Below the pieces are notes generated by a model. The model ran no database searches and had not been told where the DNA came from. It saw nothing but the letters and a program-made list of their open reading frames with translations. The position numbers were made by a program, and so were the translations under genes. A DNA stretch of 64,000 bases, from positions 2,852,001 through 2,916,000 of the forward strand of contig NC_089183.1 of NCBI RefSeq assembly GCF_947507565.1. The letters are read 5' to 3'. Shown in pieces: positions 24,130-34,260 of this stretch; the stretch's first letter is position 1, and each line of letters begins with the position of its first letter. The DNA comes from Oscarella lobularis. Its lineage: Eukaryota > Porifera > Homoscleromorpha > Homosclerophorida > Oscarellidae.

Positions 24130-26662
24130 CTAGAGCCATACTGTCTTCTCCTCTTCCCTCTTATCAGGATTGACGAAAAAACACGATATACTGCAGTGAA
24201 ACAGATGACCGCGAACCGATTTCGCGTACGTCGAATAGAGAGCGAAACCCAACCCAACCAAAGCGACCGAAATGAGCATGAGATAGGGAAACTGACTTGG
24301 CTTACTGAGACCGGTAACCAAAACGAACCTCAACATATCGAAATTATAATTGAGAACCCATTGGACGCCGCCAACGATGCCCCGATCGTTCGCCGACACC
24401 GTCTCCTGATAGATCTGCATGAGAGCCAAGTCGAACATCCACAAGCCGAACCGCGACGGAACGAGACCGACGAGAAGGGCAATCATGGAGGGAGAGTAAG
24501 GATTACCACGATCTGGGGTCGTCTTATTGACGCATAAATCGGAGGAGTTCATAGTGGGAGCGACGGTGGAATAATTATACGACGTCGTCGACGAAAAGTT
24601 GAAAGACGTTGTCGACAAAGTCGACGAAAAATTTAGAGACGTCAAGGTGGGAAAAGTCGACGGGGTGGTATAGTTAAAATTCGTCGAATTTGTCGAATTT
24701 TTCGTGCACGTAGCCTCGTTCGTGCCGCCGCACTGCGAATCGTAGTTATTCACCTCGGCGAGCGAATTACCCGGCAAGAAAATCGACGCGGCGCAGACGA
24801 GAAGACAGGAGAACTGAAAGGCGAGTGCCAGCAAACCGGTTCGCGTCACGCCGACACGTCGTCTCAGTCTCGGATAGACGAACGTTCCGAGAAGGGCCAT
24901 AGCAGCGGCTGCACCCTGAAACAGACTTATCTCCCAGAATTTCATACCCTGCGTGACGAGATAGCCGTTGAAGATTCCCCCGAAGGCGAGTACGGTCATA
25001 TAGAGGAGAGACATTCCCAAGCCGGCGCGGAATGCCTTCTGTTTTCGATAGGTTTTCCAACCGCGAATCAGAGTGCGATAGCTCTTCGTCATTTTCGCCA
25101 GGCAGCCTTTTTTCGATTCGATTTCCTTTTTGATGTCTTTTTCGGCGACTTCGAGTTGTTCGACGGCGCTCTTCGATTTTGATTCCGTTTCCGGTTCGTC
25201 GCGTTTTTCTTTGTGAGCGAGTTCGGGTACGAGGCGATAGATGCGCGAGAGGAGGCCGATTTCGAGGAAGTAGGCGACGACGTTGAAGGCGACGACGGCG
25301 ATGGCGCCACCCCAGAGGGATATCGTCATGAGTAGGGAGACGGGGATGGGGGCAACGATTTTGCAGAATAAGTCGATTCGTCGCAATTTGGCATTCAATC
25401 CTAAAGCAAAGATAAGTTAGGAGGTTATGTATATGGGTAGGACAGACAGACAGGATATGTACTGACTACTGTAATAGCTAACAAACTGACAGAGACAGAT
25501 ATGACAGACTAAGAGATTTGATAGATTTATTGACAGGTGACAGATTTGACAGACGAAGGGATTTGATAGATTTATTAACAGGTGACAGATTTGACAGACT
25601 AAGGGATTTGATAGATTTATTGACAGGTGACATATTTGACAGACTAAGGGATTTGATAGATTTATTAACAGGCGACAGATTGGACAGACTAAGGGATTTG
25701 ATACAGGTGACAGATTTGACAGACTAAGAGATTTGATCTATTTATTAACAGGTGACATATTTGACAGACTAAGGAATTTGATAGATTTATTGACAGGTGA
25801 CAGATTGGACAGCCTGACACTAATGATATTTACATTACTAAATGTTTCTTTTTCTTACCTGCTAGGCAATCCTTATCCTTATGCGATATCACAACGACCC
25901 AATCGCGTTCAACCGCTATCACCGTACCAGTCGTCGCCAAGCTCGATATCGAGCTCATGAAAATAGCCAGTGTAGAGCACAGATAAAAAACCCAATTTCG
26001 ATTCACCGTAACGTTATCCGTACCAATACCAGACGTTATACCCAGCTGAGGCAGCAAGAGAATAAGCAGAGAGCACGCCGACAAAGCAATTAGCCCATTC
26101 TCCAAAAGAAGCGTCAACCTGACAACTAAATAAAAAACATAAGGTTAATAATTAATTATCAACGTGCGCTAAAAACACGCGGTTTTTCTTTTTGTCTCGC
26201 AAGTATCTCACCTTTGCGTCGCGGATTCGCGTCGACCCAATCGCCAACAAGCGTGCCAAAAAGAACGACGGTCAAAGCGCGAACGAGACCGTATATAGCG
26301 GGCAGAAGAAGCGAATTGCAGTCGATCGTGACGAGAAACAGGGACACCGCGTAGTCCCACATACGATTACCCTACGTAGGAATTCGAAAGAGGTAAGGAA
26401 AAGGAATGGGGGGGGGCTCCCATATTCTAAGCGCGAGACATTTTTGCTATAAACGGGCGTGGTTCCCTGTCTTTCTCACCCATTTGTAGAGAAAATGGCT
26501 CGTGCAGAGCGTGTAGATGATCGACGGTTTCACGACGAATGGAATCGTCGAAGTTTCGCTCTCCTCCTCGTCGGTCAGCAGGCGATCTTCGTCGCCGCTC
26601 TCTTCCGGTAGTTCGACGGTTTCGTCGACGGACGCCGTCACTTCTCCGTCGTCACCTTCCAT
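24130..26662 (-). CDS. SLC40A1: Ferroportin-like iron exporter, copy 2 (complete)
   Basis: Exons on the minus strand are 26662-26480, 26371-26212, 26125-25859 and 25400-24130, giving 626 aa; the total length is a multiple of three. The N-terminus is acidic (MEGDDGEV). Then come TM1 (SHFLYKW), GNRMWDYAVSLFLV matching vertebrate GDRMWHFAVSVFLV, GDWVDANPRRK, and the RGIVGGVQWVLNYNFD signature. A Ser/Thr/Asn-rich loop of about 75 residues with many N-glycosylation sites lies in the extracellular region equivalent to human residues 400-450. Blast-level similarity to copy 1 is high in the helices and low in the loops, so this pair is older than the tandem duplication. The second position of the hepcidin-binding cysteine region is Gly, as in copy 1. 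It shares a short promoter with the Na+/H+ exchanger. Confidence 0.9.
25504..25818. repeat. 45-bp intronic minisatellite
   Basis: About seven copies of a 45-bp unit (gacagactaaggg, atttgatagattt, attaacaggtgacagattt in order) lie in the last intron of ferroportin 2 (25401-25858). One copy near 25700 is shortened. As 45 is a multiple of three and the unit lacks stops, a false open frame results on the plus strand. At 458 bp this is by far the longest intron of that gene. Confidence 0.9.
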
Positions 26663-26844
26663 GCGCGACGAAGAAAGACGAGAGAATGACTGAACACCGG
26701 TCGGTTATATCGCGCGTTAGACTTCCAGTCACGCGATCCGGAACCTTGGTCTTTGTTACGTCATGCGACGTCAATGAGATCATAAATCTCCGTGATGGCG
26801 GTCACGTGCGTAAACCGCAACCTTTGTTACGTCACTCGAGAGGC
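26663..26844. promoter_or_regulatory. Bidirectional promoter, ferroportin 2 / sperm-type NHE
   Basis: Only 182 bp separate the two divergent start codons. The interval holds two identical CTTTGTTACGTCA elements (26751-26763 and 26822-26834), each with a TTACGTCA CRE/ATF half, a third site GCGACGTCAATGA at 26765, and an E-box TCACGTG at about 26801. All point to bZIP and bHLH control, by motif only. Shared regulation of iron export and the exchanger is inference. Confidence 0.5.
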
Positions 26845-29800
26845 ATGGAGTCCGAAGGCGTCTCGCCTACGCCTTTGAATGATTCGCGTGGCAATGGAAC
26901 GGCACAGTCGAGTCATTCCGTCGACCATGATCTCCACGTCATACTTTCACTATCCGTAGCTTTCGCGGTCGGAGGCAAGGAAAAAATAAAACCAATATTC
27001 AAATTTTTAATTGAATTCTTTTAGCTCTTCTAAGGCACGCTTTCAAACGAACCCCTCTCCCGTACACAGTCATTCTCCTTCTATTCGGCGTGACTATAGG
27101 CGGCCTAGCACGCGTCTTCGAACCGCTACGAAAATACACGGCGATGGCTCACATGGATCCACATCAGATTCTCTTCATATTTCTACCCCTGCTCATATTC
27201 GAATCAGCGTTCGCAATGGACGTGCACACGTTCAAGAAGACGTTCGTGCAGGTCGTCCTGCTCGCCGGACCGGGACTCGGACTCTGCACCGTATTGACGG
27301 GACTCATCGGACGATTTATCTTCACCTACGGATGGGGATGGATGCCGTCAATGATGTTTGGGTGCATACTGAGCGCAACAGATCCGGTAGCAGTCGTCGC
27401 TCTGCTAAGAGAACTAGGTACAATGAAACTAGATAATGATGGCCTTTTATGTGATCCCCAAACATCTAATAATAAAATTACTCATGGACCGTGTGGGTAA
27501 TTTTCTATGAGATTACTTCTAGTAAAATTGAATTGCTCATGGACCTTTTGGGTGATTTTCTGAGATTTCATGTAAAATTACTCATGGACCTTGTGAGGAA
27601 TTTTTTTATGAGATTATTACTAGCAAAAATTACTCATGGAATTTTCTATGAGATTTCATGTAAAATTACTTCAACTCGTTGCGCGCGAGCGACTCTTGCG
27701 GTTCAGGCGCATGGAACGCCACTCGCGCATAACATAGCGTTAGTGGGAACGCCCACTTTCGATATGCAAGTGTCTCTATTCGTTGCGCGCGAGCGACTCT
27801 TGCGGTTCAGGCGCAACGAACGCCACTCGCGCATAACATAGCGTTGGGCGGGAACGCCCACTTTTGATATGCAAGTGTCTTCAATTCGTTGCGCGCGAGC
27901 GACGCTTGCGGTCTAGGCGCACGGAACGCTACTCGTGCATAATAATGGTGTGGTCAATGGCAGCGTCCAAGGGAAGATAGAATTTTTTCATCACGTCATT
28001 ACCACGCTATTACTAAGATAATGATGGCCTGCTCTAATGATCCCTGAGCGCCCTTAGTACAGTATCGTACTACGTAGATACCACTCATTCTGAGACTTAT
28101 GACTGATATTTTCTCTCAGGCGCTTCCAAACAGTTGAGTACTTTGATCGAAGGCGAGTCTCTTCTCAACGACGGCGCCGCTATCGTTCTATTCGAAGTCT
28201 TCAAAGCCGGGTCGATACCGGGAGAAGCTTGGAGCGGTATGTAAAAATTCTTCTTATATATACGTAATGATTTCTTTTTAGCTGGTCAAATTGCTATCTA
28301 TTTTGTACGTGTTGTCTTGGGTGGGCCGGCTTTTGGCTTCGTCATGGGCAAGGTGTCCGTCTTCTGGCTCTCGCACGTCTTCAACGACGCCCTCGTTGAA
28401 ATCACAATCACGCTCGCTTCCACCTATGTGACGTTTTACATAGGCGAGAAGTTTTTGCATGTGTCCGGCGTTCTCGCCGTCGTCGTCTTGGGAATCGAGA
28501 TCAATAGCCGAAAGACGAACATAAGTCCGGAGGTAGAAGTATTTCTCCATCGGTAAGACTTCATAAATAGTCAAAATTATTTTTTTATTTAATATATGAA
28601 GGTTTTGGGAAATGATGGGCTATCTTGCTAATACAATGATCTTTATCCTCGTCGGAGTCGTCATCATGGAGCGAGCGTTCAGCAACGTCGACTCGACCGA
28701 CGTCATATTCCTCTTCTCCATCTATTTCGGCGTCATGGTCATAAGGTAATTAAAACGCCAAAAAAATCCTTCTCCTAAACGCGTCTCTTTGAAAAGGGGT
28801 ATCGTGTTGGGCCTCATGGCTCCGATTATGGCTCATCTCGCCTACGGCTTGAGCTCCCAGAGCGTCTGCGTGATGGTCTGGGGCGGACTGCGCGGCGCCG
28901 TCGGTCTCACCCTAGCGCTACTCGTATCCGGAGAAAAAGGCATCAACGAAAAAATCATAGGAGACAAAGTAAGAGAACCAATATTATAGTATACATACGA
29001 TAGTCTCTCCTAGGTTTTGTTTCATACGGCTGGCATCGTTCTCTTCACTCTCATCATCAACGCGACGACCGTCAAGCCTCTACTCAAACTTCTCGGCATG
29101 AGCGAAATGTCGACGGCGCGTCGTCTGACGCTCGCCGCGGCGATACGACGAATCCGCGAGGCGGCGTGGCGCACCATGTCCGTCCTCAAAGAGGATCGTT
29201 TTCTCTGCGACGCCAATTGGGAGGTCGTCGAGACGGCGACGCACGTCAAGGATCCGTTTAAGACCGAAGACGTCGAGTTCATTGAGGATCACATGGACGC
29301 GAACGGCGGCTTTACGAGTCAGTGTCCGTCGTGCGATACGACGATTCCGCCGACGTTGAAGCCGAAGGAGTTGGCCGAAATGGCCGAGGAGGCGAGACTG
29401 CGGTACATCAAAGCGGAGAAGACGAGCTATTGGAAGCAGTTCGCTCACGGGATGTTGGGTCGGGAAGCGGTGCGGACGCTGCAGGCGGTCGCCGATTCGG
29501 CGATGGACGACTCGGAGAAGTGACGATTGGAAAAAATTATTTTTGGGGGGTGGGGTGAGTGAGCGTTTTTGCATAGGCTTATTGGACTGAAGGATCTGGA
29601 ACACACGTGGAGAGTGCCAACCGTATACAAAAAATTGGTAAGCATTTACTAGATAAATGCACGTCTATAGAACAAAGACCAGTGTGACTAGTTCCTTAGA
29701 CCCAATAAGATAACACACTATTTTTATTTATTTTTATTTTTTTTCTAGCGTGACTACGTGCACGGCCTTCATCAGCGATTGTCGCAGCCGGCGGACGAGA

Positions 29801-32042
29801 TACCTCCGCCGCTTCTCTCCTGCCAGGTGGTCGTCTATCGCTTCGTCAAGCATCCCGCCTTCGACTGGACGATTCTCGGACTCATCCTCGTCAACGTCGT
29901 CGTTATCATAGTCGAATTGGCGGCGCCGATTAGCGACGACGCCAAGGCGAAATTAAAAATCGTTAATTACGTGTTCTGCACCATCTACTTAGTCGAAGTC
30001 ATTTTTAAGGTAACCGCTGTTTTTTGTGTGTTTTATTTCTTTGGGGAATGGGACGTTATAGGCGATCGGGTATCGCGTACATTACGTTTGGCCGATACGA
30101 AAAACCGTTTGGAATTGGTTCGACATCGTCATAGTCGGCGTGGCTGTCATCGACATTCTCATCGATCAACTAGCTCCAGAAGAAGACAAGTCGAAGAAAT
30201 TTGAACCGGCTATTTTACGCGTGGCAAAAGCGCTAAGAATTCTCCGAGTCAGTCGAATTCTTCGCATGACTAAGGTAGACAGAAATAGCGTGGATCCTCC
30301 TTTTCTTATTATTCCATGTAGTTTTTCTTTCCATTTCTACTCAACATTATTGATAACATCGTCAATCGTCACTTGAGCCTCGGCTACGACATTGGAAAGG
30401 GTTTCGTCATGGCTGAAGACGACGTAGGAAAGCACATCAGCCAAGTGGTCGAACACCGAGAAACTGCCGTCAAACTCAAGCTTCTTTCCGACAAAAATCG
30501 ACAGGAAGTAACCAAGAGCATTGGTGAGAAAACTCGAATTTTTCCCTTCTTGATGATCTACTAAATGTTTTAGCTATGTTGCGCAAGGAGCATCCTGGAA
30601 TAGCTATATCGGTCAAAACTCGTCACGCAATTCGATCCGTTTGGAATCAGTGTAAGGAAGTTGTCGACGACATGCGATCCGATGGCCTTCTCGACGAAGG
30701 CGACAGCGAGCGACTCAACCAGGCAAAACACCAAAATAAAATTTTTAATTAATTAATTAATTAATTATTTTTTTAGTTGATTGAAGTTGGTATGAAGAGA
30801 CAGCAGAACGCTCCCTCGTACATGAATCCGTCGCCGCCTGAGAAACAGCTTCGGCAAATCTCCTGGCTCCAAGACGCCGAAGAGCAAGTTTTGGATCGAA
30901 TCGTCGAAATCGCGACTCTCGTCGAATACGAGCAAGATCAGTCGATCATAGCCGAAGGCGAAGACGGAACAGGAATTTATTTGATTGTTTCAGGACTAGT
31001 GAAGGTGAGGAGGGGCACATACATATATAATCGCGTAGAATCAATAACGTTTATATTATAGATTACGTCGAGTAATAAAAGCACGTTTGGCGAGTTGAAA
31101 GCGCTCGTTCACACGAGCACCGACTATCTCGGATCGGGCAGCGTCATGGGCGAAATGGCGTTGCTAACCGATTTGCCGAGAAACGCGACCGTCGTGTGCG
31201 AGACCCCCGTCCAGGTGAGGGGCGACAAATGCCGTGGGAATCGTAGAAGGATGCGTTTTCGTAGGCGTTCTTCATCAAAAGCGAGGACATACGCGCCGTC
31301 ATGGACGACTATCCGTTCATCGAAGATCATCTCTGGCGAGTGTGCGGAGTGAGAATCGCTCACACGATGCTGATCCATCAACCGGACTATCAGGTAAAAG
31401 ACTGGGGATCGTCTATATGGGGCATCAGCGTATATATAGGACTTATCTACTCAAGAACTCCGTTTCTTCTGCGAATGGGCCTACGTCGCCGACGTCGACG
31501 ACACGACCGATTCGGAAACGTTCACCGTCGACGAAACGATGAAGGAGATCATTCTCATCAACGGCAGCGTTCTCTGCCTGCCCAGTCGCGAGACGATCAC
31601 CGCGCCGGCGATCATCCCCAACGGCTCGAAATTCGTCATTTTTAAATCCAAGGGCGGGGGCGGGGGCGGGGGCGGGGGAGAGCGAGAGCCGCCGCCACCG
31701 AAACTTCTCGTCATACCGCGAACCGATTTTCGTATGACGCAGAAGGAGCGATCGACGTCGTCGACTGTGCCGGAGAATCCGTTCGATCGTCGATACTCGT
31801 ACGGCGGTCGCCGGTTCTCCTATTCGCGTCGTTTGTCGTACGGTCGACGATTTTCGTACGCGAGTCACCTGTCGTATCACAGTCGTCGAGCGTCGATGCT
31901 GAGTCGACGATCGGAGATGTCGAGGGTGCAGAGTCGAACCAGTTCCCACCGCGACGGACATCACCATCGCTTAGATCCCATTTTGAAACTCTTTCGCGGA
32001 GCGAAGGTAGGAGACGCGGAGAGTAACGCCGGCACGTCCTAA
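26845..32042 (+). CDS. SLC9C1: Sperm-type Na+/H+ exchanger with voltage sensor and cNMP domain
   Basis: Sixteen exons, phases all consistent, 1243 aa: 26845-26974, 27025-27417, 28120-28236, 28282-28552, 28602-28745, 28797-28968, 29014-29519, 29577-29637, 29749-30009, 30062-30274, 30322-30523, 30574-30722, 30777-31004, 31062-31214, 31265-31393, 31440-32042. Residues 1-410 are the exchanger, with ATDPVAVVALLRELG, the ion-site motif GESLLNDGAAIV, and GGLRGAVGL. Residues 600-756 are a four-helix voltage sensor whose S4 has Arg/Lys at every third position (ILRVAKALRILRVSRILRMTK). Residues about 875-1010 are a cyclic-nucleotide domain (GSVMGEMALLTDLPRNATV). The tail has poly-Gly and six RRxS-type sites. 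In sea urchin and mammal sperm this protein alkalinises the flagellum on hyperpolarisation and cAMP. Two introns (26975-27024, 30723-30776) have GC donors. SLC9C1 versus SLC9C2 cannot be settled here. Confidence 0.92.
27480..27990. repeat. Repeats in intron 2 of the NHE gene
   Basis: The 702-bp intron 27418-28119, the only long one in the gene, is built from two repeat families. From 27480 to 27670 there are four degenerate copies around attactcatggacc..gtg..aattttctatgagatt. From 27677 to about 27990 there are three copies of a 104-106-bp unit (cgttgcgcgcgagcgactcttgcgg...aacgcccacttt.gatatgcaagtgtct) starting at 27677, 27781 and 27887. No coding function is seen. Confidence 0.85.
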
Positions 32043-32259
32043 TAATATTGATCCGAAAGATCGATAATAATGTGTGTGCGTGTGTACTCGTGCGTTTGGG
32101 GAGGGGTCCTTCATTGTTCTCCCGGGAAACGACACCGGCCTCTTTTGACCGAAAGCTCGGGGGCGTTAAAAAAATGAGTGGGTATCGTGGGACCCGTTGG
32201 ACGCTTGCGTCATTCGTGCTCGACCTGTCGACTCTTCTACATCCCGATCGAGTGAGATA

Positions 32260-32970
32260 ATGGTGGAAGCTGTTCGCGTATTCAAAGTAGAGGAGGATTT
32301 GCGAGCCGTGAAAGTAGTCAAAGACAAGCGTCGTCGAATAGAAGGCGTCAAAGTCGATCTTAGTAGCACTCACTTACAAAAGAAGGGGTGGAACTGGCTG
32401 GCCGAAGTCCACGCCATTCGCCATCTCGTCACACTCGATCTGAACAGCTGCGACGTCGCCTTTATTCCGGACGCTATTGGCACTCTCACCACCCTTCACC
32501 GTCTCCGTCTCCACGACAACTGCCTTCGCGCGGTGCCCGATTCCATATGCGATCTCACCAAGTTGCGCATCCTGACCCTGTTCGAAAATTACCTCGAGCA
32601 GTTACCGTCAAATATGTGGAAGTTGGACAAGTTGAAAGTGCTGCGCGTTGGCGGGAACAAACTCGCTCACGAAGGACTCGATAGCCTCGTGAAGCATCGC
32701 TCCAGGTCAGCGGCATCTTCACGTCCTGTTTACCACGGTCACGGCGGTGGAGGTTATTACGGGGGCATCGTGGCCGCTCCGGCGCCACCAAAAAAGTACT
32801 TACGTGATAGCATTCGTCGGCTTTACGTTCGCGACAATCAGCCCCATATTTCCGAATACTACGTACCGTCGGAATTGAAAAAGAAGGAAAGGGAAGGAAG
32901 GTTGACCGTTTACAATACTGGCGACGAGTCGGAGCCAGACGATGACGACGACGCTTTTGATTTCGATTAG
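32260..32970 (+). CDS. Small leucine-rich-repeat protein
   Basis: Single exon, 236 aa from the ATG at 32260; an in-frame ATG at 32197 would add 21 residues but lies in a weaker context. Residues 30-60 are basic and charged. Four canonical LRRs follow (LVTLDLNSC, LHRLRLHDNCLRAVP, LRILTLFENYLEQLP, LKVLRVGGNKL), the style of intracellular Ras-suppressor or LRRC proteins. A His/Gly-rich linker (HGHGGGGYYGG) is next, and the end is strongly acidic (DDDDDAFDFD). No signal peptide or membrane helix, so probably an intracellular scaffold. The family member cannot be named from sequence alone. It lies 217 bp downstream of the NHE gene in the same direction. Confidence 0.8.
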   Translation: MVEAVRVFKVEEDLRAVKVVKDKRRRIEGVKVDLSSTHLQKKGWNWLAEVHAIRHLVTLDLNSCDVAFIPDAIGTLTTLHRLRLHDNCLRAVPDSICDLTKLRILTLFENYLEQLPSNMWKLDKLKVLRVGGNKLAHEGLDSLVKHRSRSAASSRPVYHGHGGGGYYGGIVAAPAPPKKYLRDSIRRLYVRDNQPHISEYYVPSELKKKEREGRLTVYNTGDESEPDDDDDAFDFD

Positions 32971-33220
32971 ACGGAGCGGGGGTTGCCGGAGGAATTTCCG
33001 GTTAGCCACGCGGAACGCCTTTGATGTGCTCGCATATGATATCTGTATTCGTTGTAGTTTAGTCCCTTGGCTCTGTGCTACCAGTTGTCACTCAAGCTAA
33101 GAAGTGTTCGTTTTGTTTTTTTTGCTTTATTCCTATATATTTCAAAAACAGACAACTAAAACAGCAAAGATCTCACAAGTACAGAGAGTAATGTCTTTCC
33201 GTTTCCTGCTCTCTCTCTCT

Positions 33221-34134
33221 CTAAGCAGCATAGATGGGATATTTTGAGCGATAATTATAGTCTGTATCTCCTGCAATAGCTGACTGACGAACGTGAGTGT
33301 GATCTTCTGGCGGATGAACTAGCTCCTTGATACCAGCAGTTTCCTTCATTCTTGCAATATAGGCAAGCAAAAGTGGGAGTCGATCTGCAGGTAGGGGAGG
33401 AAAGCCTCCGACGCTTGTTGCCGCGTCAATGCGCTCCAGATGCGGCCAAAGACACACGTCGACGGCGTTGACTTGTTCACCACCGAAGTAGGGAGTGCCG
33501 AGCTTTTTGAGCGGATTTTCTACAAATTTCTCGAGCTGCTCATTGAGATTAGCAAAGGTCTCATCCGTCTGCTTTCTCACGCATGATGTCAGAGCTGAAA
33601 CAACCTAAAAGAGCAATAATTTATCAGAAGAATAATTTTATACCAGAGATAAATTCATCACCTTGTTGGAATAGTTGATAATCATGATACGGGCTCCGGC
33701 TCGTTCTGCTGGATCTTTCGGAAAGAGCCTAACGGCTCCTCGAAATGCCTCATCGACATATTCTGCAGGAAAACGAAAGTGAGGCGACGAGACGACTAAG
33801 GCAGGAGTCCGTCCGGGGTCTCACCGACGATCGCTTCCGATTCGTACAAGACCTTTTCGTCGTGCAAAAGCACGGGAACCGATCCGTCGGGATTGGCATC
33901 GACGAGAAACTTGGGCTTTCTCTTCAGATTGCAGTTGATGACGTCAAAGGGGACCCCCTTCACGGAAAGAGCCAGACGCACTTTCTATAAAAAACACGCT
34001 CGCGCGACGATCGAGAACTCTTAGGTTTAGCTAGCGAAACTGACGTGAGCGAAAGGGCAGTATTCCATGCTGTAGACTCGCACTGGCACTCCGTTGGGAA
34101 TAGGCGGCGGATCTCCGTGCAGTTCGGCAGCCAT
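33221..34134 (-). CDS. GSTO: Omega-class glutathione transferase 1
   Basis: Exons on the minus strand are 34134-34045, 33984-33825, 33762-33662 and 33604-33221 (244 aa; phases 0, 1, 0). The N-terminal thioredoxin-fold domain has the omega-class active site MEYCPFAH, with the catalytic Cys at residue 26. NPDGSVPVLLHDEKVLYES gives the glutathione-binding cis-Pro and ES pair. The helical C-terminal domain begins near residue 90 and contains GTPYFGGEQVNAVDVCLWPHLER. Omega GSTs reduce mixed disulfides, dehydroascorbate and arsenicals in the cytosol. It is first of three tandem genes with identical intron positions, about 2 kb from the second. Its end YPIYAA is shared by all three. Confidence 0.92.
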
Positions 34135-34225
34135 GAAGACGTCGCGTTTTCTCTCGCCGTCGGCCTGATTCCCAAAGCAGAATATCGCGACTTGTGAACG
34201 ATTCGAAAGGGTGTAACGCGAGCAA

Positions 34226-34232
34226 TGAGTCA
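34226..34232 (+). promoter_or_regulatory. TGAGTCA element upstream of GSTO 1
   Basis: A TGAGTCA (AP-1/Nrf2-Maf type) site within atgagtcacgat lies about 92 bp upstream of the start codon. The same core occurs at 37257-37263 and 38558-38564, at 80 and 68 bp from the other two GSTO starts. Antioxidant-response control is inferred from motif and position. Confidence 0.5.
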
Positions 34233-34260
34233 CGATGGCTCATAATGAGCGTTTGCTGAC

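Noticed and set aside
25518-25960. Plus-strand repeat protein in the ferroportin 2 intron
   Set aside because: It is the 45-bp minisatellite read as codons; it lies wholly within an intron and has no other support.
27011-27436. 141-codon Arg/Ser-rich frame overlapping NHE exon 2
   Set aside because: It is in another frame of a well-supported exon that encodes transporter helices.
29022-29604. Minus-strand frames of 86 and 174 codons over the NHE gene
   Set aside because: Shadows of the GC-rich coding exon 29014-29519, with no independent signal.
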